From Flavobacterium tiangeerense (GTDB taxonomy: Bacteria; Bacteroidota; Bacteroidia; Flavobacteriales; Flavobacteriaceae): DNA of 64,000 nucleotides. The notes under the pieces were generated by a model that made no database searches, was not told the origin of the DNA, and saw only the letters and a program-made list of their open reading frames with translations. This document shows positions 47,335 to 56,107 of the stretch, piece after piece; within the stretch, counting starts at the first letter, position 1; each line of letters opens with the position of its first letter. Location: positions 1 through 64,000 of the forward strand of contig NZ_VLKO01000012.1 of NCBI RefSeq assembly GCF_007830355.1. Reading direction: 5' to 3'. The position numbers and the translations under genes were made by a program.

Positions 47335-48086
47335 GGAATCAACTCATATTGCACGGGTACACTAGACGTATAATACTCATAGATTGGAGATTGCTCGATA
47401 GGAACCGCAACGGGTAAATTGACAAAATTTCCTTTTTCATCAAACCGTTGCATGAATTTATCTTGCGAAGCATCATAATCCGGGTGTTCCCAATCGTATT
47501 TTATGGGCTTCTTTAACTGAGGGGTATCACAAAGGAAAGACAATACAATTCCTGAAATAAGACCACCCAAATGACCTTCCCAAGAAATTGACTTTTCAGT
47601 TACAATCTCGGGACTTGGAAAAACATACCATACTAATCCACCATAAATAACAATGACTGTAAGTGATAGGGCAACAAGTCTTTGATTTTTGGTTTGGATT
47701 CCTTTGAAAAAAATAAAACTAAACAACACGTAAATTAATCCGCTCGCACCTATGTGATAACTTTCCCTACCGATGCACCATGTTATCATTCCTGATAGAA
47801 GGATTCCAAATACAACAACAGGAACAGACTCTTTTGCATAAAAAAATTGCAAAGCTGCAAGCAAGATAAACAGCGGTATACTATTATTGTACAAATGCTC
47901 TACATCACCATGAATGAATGGACTTAAAAAGACACCTTGAAGTCCTGAAAAGGTTCGGGGATAGATACCGTTTTGATAAAAATCAAAGTCAAATTTTATT
48001 TGCAACCAATAAACAAACCACAATAGTACTACACTAAAAAATGGAAATAATAGAACTGAGTTTGTAAACTTAAAATGTTTGTCCAT
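47310..48086 (-). CDS. Rhomboid-family intramembrane serine protease
   Basis: 258 residues, six hydrophobic segments. Catalytic Ser115 in HIGASGLIYVLFSFIFF and catalytic His172 in WEGHLGGLISG give the Ser-His dyad. FLSPFIHGDVEHLYNNSIPL has the family HxxxxHLxxN-like motif. A soluble C-terminal tail of about 65 residues follows (YDWEHPDYDASQDKFMQRFD), with no recognised domain. It cleaves membrane-anchored proteins; the substrate is unknown. Confidence 0.9.
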   Translation of the reverse strand: MDKHFKFTNSVLLFPFFSVVLLWFVYWLQIKFDFDFYQNGIYPRTFSGLQGVFLSPFIHGDVEHLYNNSIPLFILLAALQFFYAKESVPVVVFGILLSGMITWCIGRESYHIGASGLIYVLFSFIFFKGIQTKNQRLVALSLTVIVIYGGLVWYVFPSPEIVTEKSISWEGHLGGLISGIVLSFLCDTPQLKKPIKYDWEHPDYDASQDKFMQRFDEKGNFVNLPVAVPIEQSPIYEYYTSSVPVQYELIPKKNELKL

Positions 48087-48209
48087 AGATGTTGACTCGA
48101 TTGATCTAAAAAGCTAATTCATATTAACGAATACGATTAAAGTACAAAAATGCAACCAAAAAACATAAGATGTAATTTTGTCATGATAAAGCTGTTATTT
48201 CATAAAGCA

Positions 48210-48305
48210 ACACGCCCTAGCCCAGATGGAAATGGCATCCTTTTATATCTTGTTTTTTACAAGATGTAAAAGATAGAATGTACAGCTGGAAAAAGCTCCA
48301 AATAA
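48210..48305 (-). repeat. Intergenic hairpin element, member 1
   Basis: Read on the minus strand: GGAGC...ATCTTTTACATCTTGT-AAAAA-ACAAGATATAAAAGGAT, then GCCATTTCCATC. The arms pair as ATC-TTTT against AAAAGGAT with one bulged C. The same layout, including the bulge, occurs at 55945-56000. The rest of 48087-48358 shows no gene or clear promoter. Confidence 0.6.
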
Positions 48306-48358
48306 AGCTGTAATTTTACACCCATAAAAAGCTAGTTACAGTCAACCAAATTAAGAAA

Positions 48359-49636
48359 ATGGAAGCACCACTTGCAGAACGAATACGCCCTCAAAAACTG
48401 GATGATTATGTGAGTCAGTCTCATCTTGTAGGGCCAAATGGATCATTGACACAGCAAATTGCTAAAGGAATAATCCCATCATTAATTTTTTGGGGACCAC
48501 CAGGCACTGGAAAAACAACCTTATCACAAATTATCGCTCAGGAATCTAAACGTCCGTTTTATATATTAAGCGCTATTAATTCTGGGGTTAAGGACATCAG
48601 AGAAGTTATTGAAAAGGCAAAACAGAGTGGCGGATTGTTTACAGCCAAAAATCCTATTTTATTTATTGACGAGATTCACCGCTTTAGTAAATCGCAGCAG
48701 GATTCCTTACTCGCTGCGGTAGAGAAAGGCTGGGTAACCCTAATAGGCGCTACAACTGAAAACCCCAGTTTTGAGGTAATTCCCGCGTTACTGTCAAGAT
48801 GTCAAGTCTATGTATTAAATCCGTTTACAAAAATAGATTTGGAGACCTTGCTGGAACGTGCCATGAAAAAAGATGTATTGATGTCTCAAAAAAATATTGA
48901 GCTCAAAGAAACCGAAGCTTTATTAAGGCTTTCGGGCGGGGATGGCAGAAAATTATTGAATGTTTTTGAACTGGTTGTGAATGCATCTCTTGATGACAAA
49001 ATTATCATTACTAACGATCGTGTATTTGAAGTTGTACAACAAAATACGGTGCTTTATGACAAAACAGGAGAACAGCACTATGATATTGTATCGGCATTTA
49101 TAAAATCGATTCGTGGTAGCGATCCTAATGGAGCTGTGTATTGGCTAGCCCGAATGATTGAAGGTGGTGAAGATGTAAAATTTATAGCCCGAAGAATGCT
49201 CATATTAAGTAGCGAAGATATTGGAAACGCAAATCCTACTGCTTTTATCATGGCCAACAACACTTTTCAAGCTGTGGCTACGATAGGTTATCCGGAAAGC
49301 CGAATCATTTTGAGTCAATGTGCAGTGTACCTTGCCACATCACCTAAAAGCAATGCATCCTACTTGGCTATAGGTACTGCACAACAACTCGTGAAACAAA
49401 CGGGAGATTTACCAGTACCTATTCATTTGCGCAATGCACCAACCAAACTCATGAAAGAACTAGGATATGGTGAAGAATACAAATATGCACATGATTACAC
49501 AAACAATTTTGCCGAACAAGAATTTCTTCCAGATACTATTACAAAAACACCTATTTATGTACCAGGGAATAATTCAAGAGAAAATACCATTAGGGAATTT
49601 TTAAAAAACCGCTGGAAAGATAAATATGGATATTAA
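48359..49636 (+). CDS. rarA: Replication-associated recombination protein A, AAA+ ATPase
   Basis: 425 residues, MgsA/WRNIP1 family acting at stalled replication forks. Walker [11 protein letters not shown] (46-55), Walker [11 protein letters not shown] (about 98-107), sensor 1 [12 protein letters not shown], and the C-terminal tetramerisation region including [20 protein letters not shown]. The N-terminus [20 protein letters not shown] is typical. Single gene with a clear terminator. Confidence 0.95.
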   Translation: MEAPLAERIRPQKLDDYVSQSHLVGPNGSLTQQIAKGIIPSLIFWGPPGTGKTTLSQIIAQESKRPFYILSAINSGVKDIREVIEKAKQSGGLFTAKNPILFIDEIHRFSKSQQDSLLAAVEKGWVTLIGATTENPSFEVIPALLSRCQVYVLNPFTKIDLETLLERAMKKDVLMSQKNIELKETEALLRLSGGDGRKLLNVFELVVNASLDDKIIITNDRVFEVVQQNTVLYDKTGEQHYDIVSAFIKSIRGSDPNGAVYWLARMIEGGEDVKFIARRMLILSSEDIGNANPTAFIMANNTFQAVATIGYPESRIILSQCAVYLATSPKSNASYLAIGTAQQLVKQTGDLPVPIHLRNAPTKLMKELGYGEEYKYAHDYTNNFAEQEFLPDTITKTPIYVPGNNSRENTIREFLKNRWKDKYGY

Positions 49637-49643
49637 ACTTCAC

Positions 49644-49673
49644 AGAAAAGCCTTGACGAATCAAGGCTTTTCT
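49644..49673. terminator. Bidirectional terminator after rarA
   Basis: Perfect 13-bp stem AGAAAAGCCTTGA and TCAAGGCTTTTCT, loop CGAA, between convergent rarA and the radC operon. Confidence 0.85.
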
Positions 49674-49697
49674 ATGAATAGGAAGTACTTTTGTTTT

Positions 49698-50447
49698 CTA
49701 GAATTTTACATTGATTTTTTCTGAAACTAAGACATCGCTTTTATAATATTCAAAATACCATTGGTTCTCTTTTAAAATTAAAGAACCTTGAATATCACCC
49801 TTAATAGCTATAAATGAGTTCTTCTGAGAAGTTTTAAGCAATTTCATTACTACTTTTGGACTACTATCAATTAATTGAAAACCAGTTGATGTTGCTTGTG
49901 CATACAACAAATCTGCCCCTATAGATTGACTCATTGTTGTTACAACTTCATTCGTGTTTTTTTGAATCATCACACGATCTTTTGAGGCTGGCTCAACGAC
50001 TTGATCTTGAGCAATAGCTTTAGTTCCATTATACTTATATTTCAAATTAAGTATTGATACAAAAGCTTTGTTGAGTGCTTCAGCGTAGGCTACTTGATAC
50101 TCTTTCTCTCTACTAGATCCCATTACGGATTGAAAAATAATTTTATCATTGCAATCCTTTAAAACGACAACCAATTTTGTGGTTAAAAAACCATTTTCCT
50201 TAACAACATCTGCAAAGAGCAAATCACAACGATTATAATACTCTTGCGGCAGTTCCGCCTTTTTATAAAATGCTACAAAACCAGCTTTCTCAAAATTGTA
50301 CTTTGTTAGCGTATTCATTCGATATTGATTCTCCACTTTAAGAAAATCGAACTTAAGAGGTACAATTACAGCTTTGTAGTTATTAATGGACTGTGCAAAC
50401 GAAAAGTTAACAAGGAGCATAAACAAAAATAGGAGTGATTTTTTCAT
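49698..50447 (-). CDS. Secreted or periplasmic protein of unknown function
   Basis: 249 residues; I do not recognise the family. It has a clear signal peptide (MKKSLLFLFMLLVNFSFAQ) with the common Bacteroidetes cleavage before Gln. The mature part is soluble-looking with mixed alpha/beta predicted character, including LTTKLVVVLKDCNDKIIFQS and KEYQVAYAEALNKAFVSILN. The second half starts after a Lys/Val-rich linker and ends SEKINVKF. No lipobox, repeat or metal motif. It starts 2 bases after the HAD phosphatase gene, so is co-transcribed with radC and that gene. Confidence 0.75.
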   Translation of the reverse strand: MKKSLLFLFMLLVNFSFAQSINNYKAVIVPLKFDFLKVENQYRMNTLTKYNFEKAGFVAFYKKAELPQEYYNRCDLLFADVVKENGFLTTKLVVVLKDCNDKIIFQSVMGSSREKEYQVAYAEALNKAFVSILNLKYKYNGTKAIAQDQVVEPASKDRVMIQKNTNEVVTTMSQSIGADLLYAQATSTGFQLIDSSPKVVMKLLKTSQKNSFIAIKGDIQGSLILKENQWYFEYYKSDVLVSEKINVKF

Positions 50448-50449
50448 TA

Positions 50450-51136
50450 TTATAAATATTTTTTGAGTTCTAATAAATGGTTAATTTGTTTAATATCGCC
50501 GCCGACTTCCATACTATTTTCATTAAAAAAAATAGCATCTAATCCTGCATTAAGTGCCCCTTGAACATCAGCTTCAAAACTATCTCCTATCATGACACTG
50601 GATGTAACAGCAGCGTTAGCACGTTGAAGTGCAAAATTAAATATGCCTGGATTTGGTTTTTTAACACCAGCCATTTCAGAGTTTGTTACTGTTTGAAAAT
50701 AACTTTCAATTTTTGCATTGTACATTTTTCTGGATTGAACTTCTGCAAAACCGTTTGTTATGATATGCAAATTGTATTTTGGCTTTAAATACTCCAAAAT
50801 TTCAAATGTTCCGTCAAACAGATGATTACTATCTGGTAAAAGTCTGATGTATTCATCGGAGATTTTATTGATTTGAGCATCCGAAATGGAGTAATCAATA
50901 GCATCAAAAGAATGTTTCAATCTATTGTAACGCAATTCCTCATGAGTAATTTTGTCAAACTGATATAATTTCCAACAATCTTGATTTATTGGTACATATT
51001 TATCAATGAATAGCTTAGGATCAACATCAGGGTGATTGTTTTTAAAAATAGTATTGAAAGTAAGTTCTGAATTTTTATCAAAATCCCACAATGTATGGTC
51101 CAGATCAAAAAAAACATCCGTTAATTTTTGTTTCAT
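50450..51136 (-). CDS. HAD-family hydrolase, YjjG-like nucleotidase
   Basis: 228 residues. HAD motif I FFDLDHTLWDFDKNSELTF (D11 and D13), motif II IITNGFAEVQSRKMYNA, motif III KKPNPGIFNFALQRA and motif IV IGDSFEADVQGALNAGLDAI. The motif I sequence DLDHTLWDF and helical cap fit the YjjG 5'-nucleotidase group, which removes non-canonical pyrimidine nucleotides. Middle gene of the radC operon (9 bases after radC). Confidence 0.85.
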   Translation of the reverse strand: MKQKLTDVFFDLDHTLWDFDKNSELTFNTIFKNNHPDVDPKLFIDKYVPINQDCWKLYQFDKITHEELRYNRLKHSFDAIDYSISDAQINKISDEYIRLLPDSNHLFDGTFEILEYLKPKYNLHIITNGFAEVQSRKMYNAKIESYFQTVTNSEMAGVKKPNPGIFNFALQRANAAVTSSVMIGDSFEADVQGALNAGLDAIFFNENSMEVGGDIKQINHLLELKKYL

Positions 51137-51145
51137 AATTTGTAA

Positions 51146-51838
51146 TTAAATTATGCCTTCATCGGCAAAGCTAAAATAACTGTTTTCAGTCACTATAAGA
51201 TGATCTAGTACTTTTATTTCTAAACTTTCTCCGGCCTGCTTTAATTTTTTGGTGATGTGTTTATCTGCATCACTGGGCACAAGTGTTCCTGAAGGATGGT
51301 TATGGCATAAAATTAAAGCTGTTGCACCATTTTCTAAGGCTGTTTTAAAAACGATTCGCACATCAACTAGTGTCCCGGTAATACCTCCTTTACTCAGTTG
51401 AGATTTGGCAATAATTTTATTAGAGTTATTCAAAAAAATAATCCAAAACTCCTCATGTGGTAGCTCTCCTATTACGGGTTGCATGATTTCAAAAATCACT
51501 TTACTTGAGGTTACTTTTTTTAACTCCACAGTATCCTCTGCTCTACGTCGTCGACCCAATTCAAGAGCCGCAATAATTGCAATTGCTTTTGCCTCACCAA
51601 TTCCCTTAAAAGTGGTTAATTGTGCTAAGGATAATTTCCCTAATGCATTTAAATTATTGTCAACACTGGATAAAATTCGTTTGCTTAAATCAACTGCGGA
51701 CTCATTCCGACTACCCGATCCTATCAATATAGCTATCAACTCCGCATCGCTAAGAGCACTTTTACCTTTGAGCATCAATTTTTCACGTGGTCTATCATCT
51801 TCGGACCAATTTGTGATGGGAAAATTAGTTTGTTCCAA
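51146..51838 (-). CDS. radC: RadC family JAB/MPN-domain protein
   Basis: 230 residues. Starts with SEDDRPREKLMLKGKSALSD, a helix-hairpin-helix region (LTTFKGIGEAKAIAIIAALE, about 68-87), then the JAMM metal site H179-x-H181-x7-S189-xx-D192 in CHNHPSGTLVPSDADKH. Function is unsettled: the old link to DNA repair in E. coli was not upheld, and a role in recombination or transformation has been proposed. The start codon is TTG at 51838; the first in-frame ATG would remove the conserved N-terminal motif. Confidence 0.92.
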   Translation of the reverse strand: MEQTNFPITNWSEDDRPREKLMLKGKSALSDAELIAILIGSGSRNESAVDLSKRILSSVDNNLNALGKLSLAQLTTFKGIGEAKAIAIIAALELGRRRRAEDTVELKKVTSSKVIFEIMQPVIGELPHEEFWIIFLNNSNKIIAKSQLSKGGITGTLVDVRIVFKTALENGATALILCHNHPSGTLVPSDADKHITKKLKQAGESLEIKVLDHLIVTENSYFSFADEGII

Positions 51839-51867
51839 GTCGTAACTTTTTAAAATTAAGCGTAATA

Positions 51868-51875
51868 CAAAAGTA
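51868..51875 (-). promoter_or_regulatory. -7 box of the radC operon
   Basis: TACTTTTG on the minus strand, 29 bases before the TTG start, consistent with that start. Confidence 0.55.
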
Positions 51876-51907
51876 AAAATAACGTTATTTTAATTAAAGA
51901 TAAAAAT

Positions 51908-52513
51908 ATGAAAGCTATTTATTTCTTACTAATTATTAGCATTTTAATGCCTTATGAATTAAAGGCACAGTAAGGCAGACCAAATATTCCGTTTGAAACA
52001 CGACTTTCAAAAGCAGCTTTATCCATTATAAACCCCAATGTAATTTATGATCCAACGTATAAATCCATACCCTATCCTAAAGGCGATGTACCTAAAAACA
52101 AAGGAGTTTGTACGGATGTAGTCATTAGAGCCTACCGAAAATTAAATATTGATTTACAAAAAGAAGTACATGAGGATATGAAAAATCATTTTTCGAAATA
52201 TCCCAACTTAAAAAAATGGGGCATGAAGGGGACTGATACAAATATAGATCACAGAAGAGTTCCAAACTTAGAAGTTTTCTTTGAAAGAAAAGGTAGAAAG
52301 CTACTAGTATCAGATAAAGCTCAAGATTATAAAACAGGTGCTATTGTAACTTGGATAATTAACGGAAAACTTCCTCACATAGGTATTGTAACTCATAAAA
52401 AAACGAGTGACGGCATGCGTCCACTACTTGTACATAACGTAGGATCAGGTCAAGTACTAGAAGACTGTTTATTTAAATACAAAATAGTAGGACACTATCA
52501 ATATGAAAAATAA
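51908..52513 (+). pseudogene. DUF1287 (YijF-like) secreted protein gene, interrupted by one stop codon
   Basis: Reading from ATG 51908 gives a signal peptide MKAIYFLLIISILMPYELKA and Gln21, then TAA at codon 22 (51971-51973). The same frame then stays open without any shift to 52513. After the stop it reads GRPNIPFETRLSKAALSIIN, YDPTYKSIPYPKGDVPKNKG, VCTDVVIRAYRKLNIDLQKE, NIDHRRVPNLEVFFERKG, LPHIGIVTHKK and VLEDCLFKYKIVGHYQYEK, a complete DUF1287 domain. A single C-to-T change (CAA to TAA) would explain it. The next ATG (52178) would lose the conserved GVCTDVV region. It is a recent pseudogene, a sequencing error, or a read-through gene. Confidence 0.88.
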
Positions 52514-52541
52514 AAGGCACCATAATAATGGCGCCTTAAAG
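52514..52541. terminator. Terminator between the DUF1287 gene and the Mur-type ligase gene
   Basis: Stem AAGGCACC and GGCGCCTT with one mismatch around ATAATAAT, between convergent genes; weaker than the others in the window. Confidence 0.55.
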
Positions 52542-52545
52542 TTTA

Positions 52546-53955
52546 TTACTGCATTAGATTTTTGACCTCATCAAAATTTAATCCGCCATAATTACCGGAA
52601 CTCATCAACAACAACGCCGAATTGTCTAAATCAAGGTTAAACAAATAGTCTTTAAAATCTTGTGGATTGGTATAAATAATCAAATCTTCTCTGTTAAAAG
52701 CTTTGGCTATTTGATCATAAGTTACTTCTTCAAGTTGTTTGATTTTTACAGCATCAGGGGAGTAAAAAACAACTGCTACATCAGCATATTCTAATGCTCC
52801 TTCATACTCTTTTAAGAACTCAGCATTCAAGCTACTGTAGGTGTGCAATTCTAAACAAGCTACTAATTTACGATTTGGGTATTGCTCCTTTACCGCTTTA
52901 GTTGTGGCAGCTACTTTGCTAGGTGAGTGTGCAAAATCTTTGTAGGCCACTTTTCCTTTTCCTTCGGCTATTTTCTCTAGTCGTTTACTCGCACCTTTAA
53001 AACTAGCAATTGCCTCGTAAAAATCAGCTTCATCAACGCCCATGTTTTGGCAAATCCATTTGGCACCAGCCAAATTATTTAAATTGTGCGCGCCAAAAAC
53101 TTCAATTGGCATATCCCCTTCTGGAGTTTCAAGAAGTGTTACTCCATCGCTCACTGTATATTGAGGTGTAGCATAGGCTAATTTACGGATCGGATTAGTT
53201 GCAGCCTCAGCAACGCGCTTCACTTCGGCATCGTCTTCGTTGTATACTAATATGCCACCGTTAGTAATTTTATCAATAAAAATTTCAAATTGCTCTACGT
53301 AATTTTCGTAAGTCGGAAAAACATTTATGTGATCCCAAGCAATACCTGAAATTAGCGCAATATTAGGCTGATACAAATGAAATTTAGGACGCCTATCTAT
53401 AGGTGATGACAAATACTCGTCTCCTTCAAGTACCATGAAATCATTTTCTTCGGTCAGATGTACCATCGTATCAAAACCTTCGAGTTGTGCTCCTACCATA
53501 TAATCTACAGCAATGTTATGATAATGCATTACGTGTAAGATCATTGAGGTAATAGTTGTCTTTCCGTGAGAACCACCAATCACTACGCGGGTTTTGTTTT
53601 TTGACTGCTCGTATAAAAATTCTGGATAAGAATATATTTTCAACCCTAAAGCTTGCGCTTGTAGTAATTCAGGATTATCAGCTTTGGCATGCATACCCAA
53701 AATAATTGCTTCTATATCTTGGGTGATCTTTTCGGGAAACCAACCCATCTCTTGCGGAAGTAATCCTTTTTTTTCTAACCTTGATTTAGAAGGCTCAAAA
53801 ACTGCATCATCACTACCTGTAACTTTATATCCTTTGTTGTACAAAGTAAGTGCCAAGTTATGCATGGCGCTACCTCCTATTGCTATAAAATGAAGATGGT
53901 TAGATGTATTTGAACTTAATACCGATGGGTTAGAATTTGGATGTTTAGTTTCCAT
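52546..53955 (-). CDS. mpl: UDP-N-acetylmuramate ligase family protein, Mpl-like
   Basis: 469 residues, three Mur-ligase domains: an N-terminal UDP-binding domain (HFIAIGGSAMHNLALTLYNK, about 22-41), the ATP-binding loop GGSHGKTTITSMI (about 124-136), and a C-terminal domain (KDFAHSPSKVAATTKAVKEQ). GGSA rather than MurC's GxGGxGMS and the DFAHSP motif favour Mpl, which re-attaches recycled murein tripeptide to UDP-MurNAc. MurC itself would be elsewhere, in the division cluster. Single gene on the minus strand. Confidence 0.85.
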   Translation of the reverse strand: METKHPNSNPSVLSSNTSNHLHFIAIGGSAMHNLALTLYNKGYKVTGSDDAVFEPSKSRLEKKGLLPQEMGWFPEKITQDIEAIILGMHAKADNPELLQAQALGLKIYSYPEFLYEQSKNKTRVVIGGSHGKTTITSMILHVMHYHNIAVDYMVGAQLEGFDTMVHLTEENDFMVLEGDEYLSSPIDRRPKFHLYQPNIALISGIAWDHINVFPTYENYVEQFEIFIDKITNGGILVYNEDDAEVKRVAEAATNPIRKLAYATPQYTVSDGVTLLETPEGDMPIEVFGAHNLNNLAGAKWICQNMGVDEADFYEAIASFKGASKRLEKIAEGKGKVAYKDFAHSPSKVAATTKAVKEQYPNRKLVACLELHTYSSLNAEFLKEYEGALEYADVAVVFYSPDAVKIKQLEEVTYDQIAKAFNREDLIIYTNPQDFKDYLFNLDLDNSALLLMSSGNYGGLNFDEVKNLMQ

Positions 53956-54016
53956 ATTTATATTTTTCTGAATTTTATTTACTCATTGGCCACAGCCAAA
54001 TAACGGAGTGAGATTA

Positions 54017-54667
54017 TTATGTTTTCTTTAATTTATGTTTGTATAAATTGTCTAATTTTTGGGAACCTACTTTTGTACTACCCGCCTGAATGGCTTTTTT
54101 ATATTGATTTTCTGCAGCGGTGTATCTCTTAAAATATTCTTCTATATGCCCTCTTGAAAGGTAGCCGTCTACAGGTGATAATTTTGCTAATTCATTTGAA
54201 TATTTAATTGCTTTAGACTCGCTTCCGCCAACAATTCCAGGCAACTGAATATACAATTCTATCAATGCCCATCGGGAGTCAATATGCTTTGGGTTTAATA
54301 CAATGGCTTTTTCAAATGAAGATTTAACCTCATCAATCATTCCAAGCGCTTTAAACTTATTCACGGTCTTGGCTTTCATACCAAGCGCACCACCATATTT
54401 ATAATAATAATCTGCCTCTGATGGCTTTAGCACTTTGAGCTTTTTATAATATACTATAGCTTTGTCCCATGATTTAGATTGACCCGCAATATCGCCTAGG
54501 TATTCTATAACCTTAGTATCAGCAGGATTGGTTTTCAAAATGCCTTCAAAAAGAACTTCTGCCTGACTGTATTTTTCTTCCTTGAAAAGTTTCTCTGCTT
54601 TTTCAAAATTGGATTGAGACCACATCATCATTGGCAGCAATAAAAAAGAATAAAGAATTTGTTTCAT
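54017..54667 (-). CDS. Secreted TPR-repeat protein
   Basis: 216 residues. Signal peptide KQILYSFLLLPMMMWSQ, then about four tetratricopeptide repeats: NFEKAEKLFKEEKYSQAEVL, WDKAIVYYKKLKVLKPSEAD, SFEKAIVLNPKHIDSRWALI and YTAAENQYKKAIQAGSTKVG. Likely a periplasmic scaffold or assembly helper; partner unknown. The ATG lies 4 bases after a perfect -7 box. Confidence 0.85.
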   Translation of the reverse strand: MKQILYSFLLLPMMMWSQSNFEKAEKLFKEEKYSQAEVLFEGILKTNPADTKVIEYLGDIAGQSKSWDKAIVYYKKLKVLKPSEADYYYKYGGALGMKAKTVNKFKALGMIDEVKSSFEKAIVLNPKHIDSRWALIELYIQLPGIVGGSESKAIKYSNELAKLSPVDGYLSRGHIEEYFKRYTAAENQYKKAIQAGSTKVGSQKLDNLYKHKLKKT

Positions 54668-54671
54668 TTTT

Positions 54672-54679
54672 CAAAAATA
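54672..54679 (-). promoter_or_regulatory. -7 box of the TPR gene, abutting the start codon
   Basis: TATTTTTG on the minus strand, then AAAA, then ATG. Confidence 0.5.
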
Positions 54680-54910
54680 AGAAATTTATATAAGGATGTG
54701 AAAAGATTATGAGCCAACATTGCAACTAAAAGTATAATGAAATAGAAAACTTAAAAAAACTTTCCCATAACATGCTGCTCTTACTTTAGCTAGAGTTTAC
54801 ATGCAATGTTATTTACACTGCTATTTCACAAACAAAGTTCTTGCCACAAAGTCAACTTAGTATAAATGAATTAGTAAAAAGACTCTATTTTTCGCAACCA
54901 AAAAAACAAT

Positions 54911-55900
54911 ATGAAAATATTTTATGCCATTCAAGCCACAGGAAACGGCCACATTAGTAGAGCTACACAATTATATCCTTATTTACTTCAACACGGAACA
55001 GTAGATTTTTTCTTGAGCGGTAACAATGCCAGCTTAGATCTTAAAATACCTATTCGATATAAAAGCAATGGCTGCAGCTTATACTACAGCAAGTGCGGTG
55101 GACTCGATTACTGGAATATTACAAAAAATATCAAACCCCGCCAAATCTACAAAGACGCTGATGCACTACCACTTAAAGACTACGATGTGGTAATCAATGA
55201 TTTTGACGCCATCACATCTCTAGCTTGTAAAATGCAAAACGTCCATTCAGTTCAATTGGGACATCAAGCCAGTTTCCTCTCTAAAAACACTCCCAGACCC
55301 GATAAAAAAAACATCATGGGCGAACTCATTTTACAGCATTACGCTAAAGCTCCTAAGAACATTGGCTTGCACTTTGAAAACTACGACAGCTTCATAAGGC
55401 CTCCCATAATCAAGGACAAAATAATTGAAGCCAATCCCCAAAATTTACAACACATCACCGTTTACTTACCATCTTTTGACCAAGACTGTCTCGAAAAAGC
55501 GTTTCAAAAGTTACACGATGTAACATTTCATTGGTTCCTTAGTAGCGTAACTCACAAACACACCATTCAAAATATTACCTATTATCCTGTAAACCAAAAA
55601 CAATTCAATAAGAGCCTCATCACTTGTGACGGAATTATTACGGGCGGAGGTTTTGAAACTCCAGCCGAAGCACTATACCTCAAGAAGAAAGTATTGAGTA
55701 TACCAATTCGCAATCATTACGAGCAGGAATGTAACGCCGCAGCACTAAAAAAACTTGGGGTTCCGGTAGTGTATACCGTTGATAAAGAATTTGATACTAT
55801 AATTTCAAACTGGTTAAACCTCAAAATTACCTATCCCGAAATGCAGGCCAATAATATTCCTGAAACGCTTCAATACCTTTTTGATACCTATCGAGATTAA
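54911..55900 (+). CDS. GT-B glycosyltransferase-like protein (MJ1255 family)
   Basis: 329 residues. N-terminal MKIFYAIQATGNGHISRATQ is the GNGHxxR loop of family-28-like transferases. The C-terminal nucleotide-sugar side has CDGIITGGGFETPAEALYLK (about 240-259) and PIRNHYEQECNAAALKKLGV. This matches the uncharacterised MJ1255/TIGR00661-type proteins. No signal or membrane segment; probably cytoplasmic. Acceptor and donor unknown. It stands alone, unrelated to the wza cluster by position. Confidence 0.8.
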   Translation: MKIFYAIQATGNGHISRATQLYPYLLQHGTVDFFLSGNNASLDLKIPIRYKSNGCSLYYSKCGGLDYWNITKNIKPRQIYKDADALPLKDYDVVINDFDAITSLACKMQNVHSVQLGHQASFLSKNTPRPDKKNIMGELILQHYAKAPKNIGLHFENYDSFIRPPIIKDKIIEANPQNLQHITVYLPSFDQDCLEKAFQKLHDVTFHWFLSSVTHKHTIQNITYYPVNQKQFNKSLITCDGIITGGGFETPAEALYLKKKVLSIPIRNHYEQECNAAALKKLGVPVVYTVDKEFDTIISNWLNLKITYPEMQANNIPETLQYLFDTYRD

Positions 55901-55907
55901 AATTAAT

Positions 55908-56016
55908 TTTGGGGAATGCCCCGCAAAAAAAGCGGGTCGGGCTATACAGTACAATCTTTTTTGCGAAAAAAATGCAAAAAAGGATTCCCCTTTCTATCCC
56001 TCATTCAGCACTGCTT
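55908..56016 (+). repeat. Intergenic hairpin element, member 2
   Basis: GGGGAATGCCCCGC-AAAAAAA-GCGGGTCGGGC, then ACAATCTTTTTTGC...GCAAAAAAGGAT and TCCCCTTTCTATCCC. It contains a perfect 5-bp GC stem (CCCGC/GCGGG), the outer pair GGGGAAT and ATTCCCC, and the ATC-TTTT against AAAAGGAT stem with one bulged C that also defines member 1. From memory such elements are widespread between genes in Flavobacterium; not verified. Confidence 0.65.
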
Positions 56017-56107
56017 TAAATAGTTAAGTCAATCCGAAAGCTAAACTGAAAAAATAAAATATTTAAGCAAAATCTAATTTATTTATTACTTTAGTAAAAA
56101 ATAAATT

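Noticed and set aside
51908-51973. A separate 21-residue secreted peptide gene before the DUF1287 ORF
   Set aside because: The downstream frame is the same frame and supplies the mature domain that this signal peptide would export, so one interrupted gene is the simpler reading.
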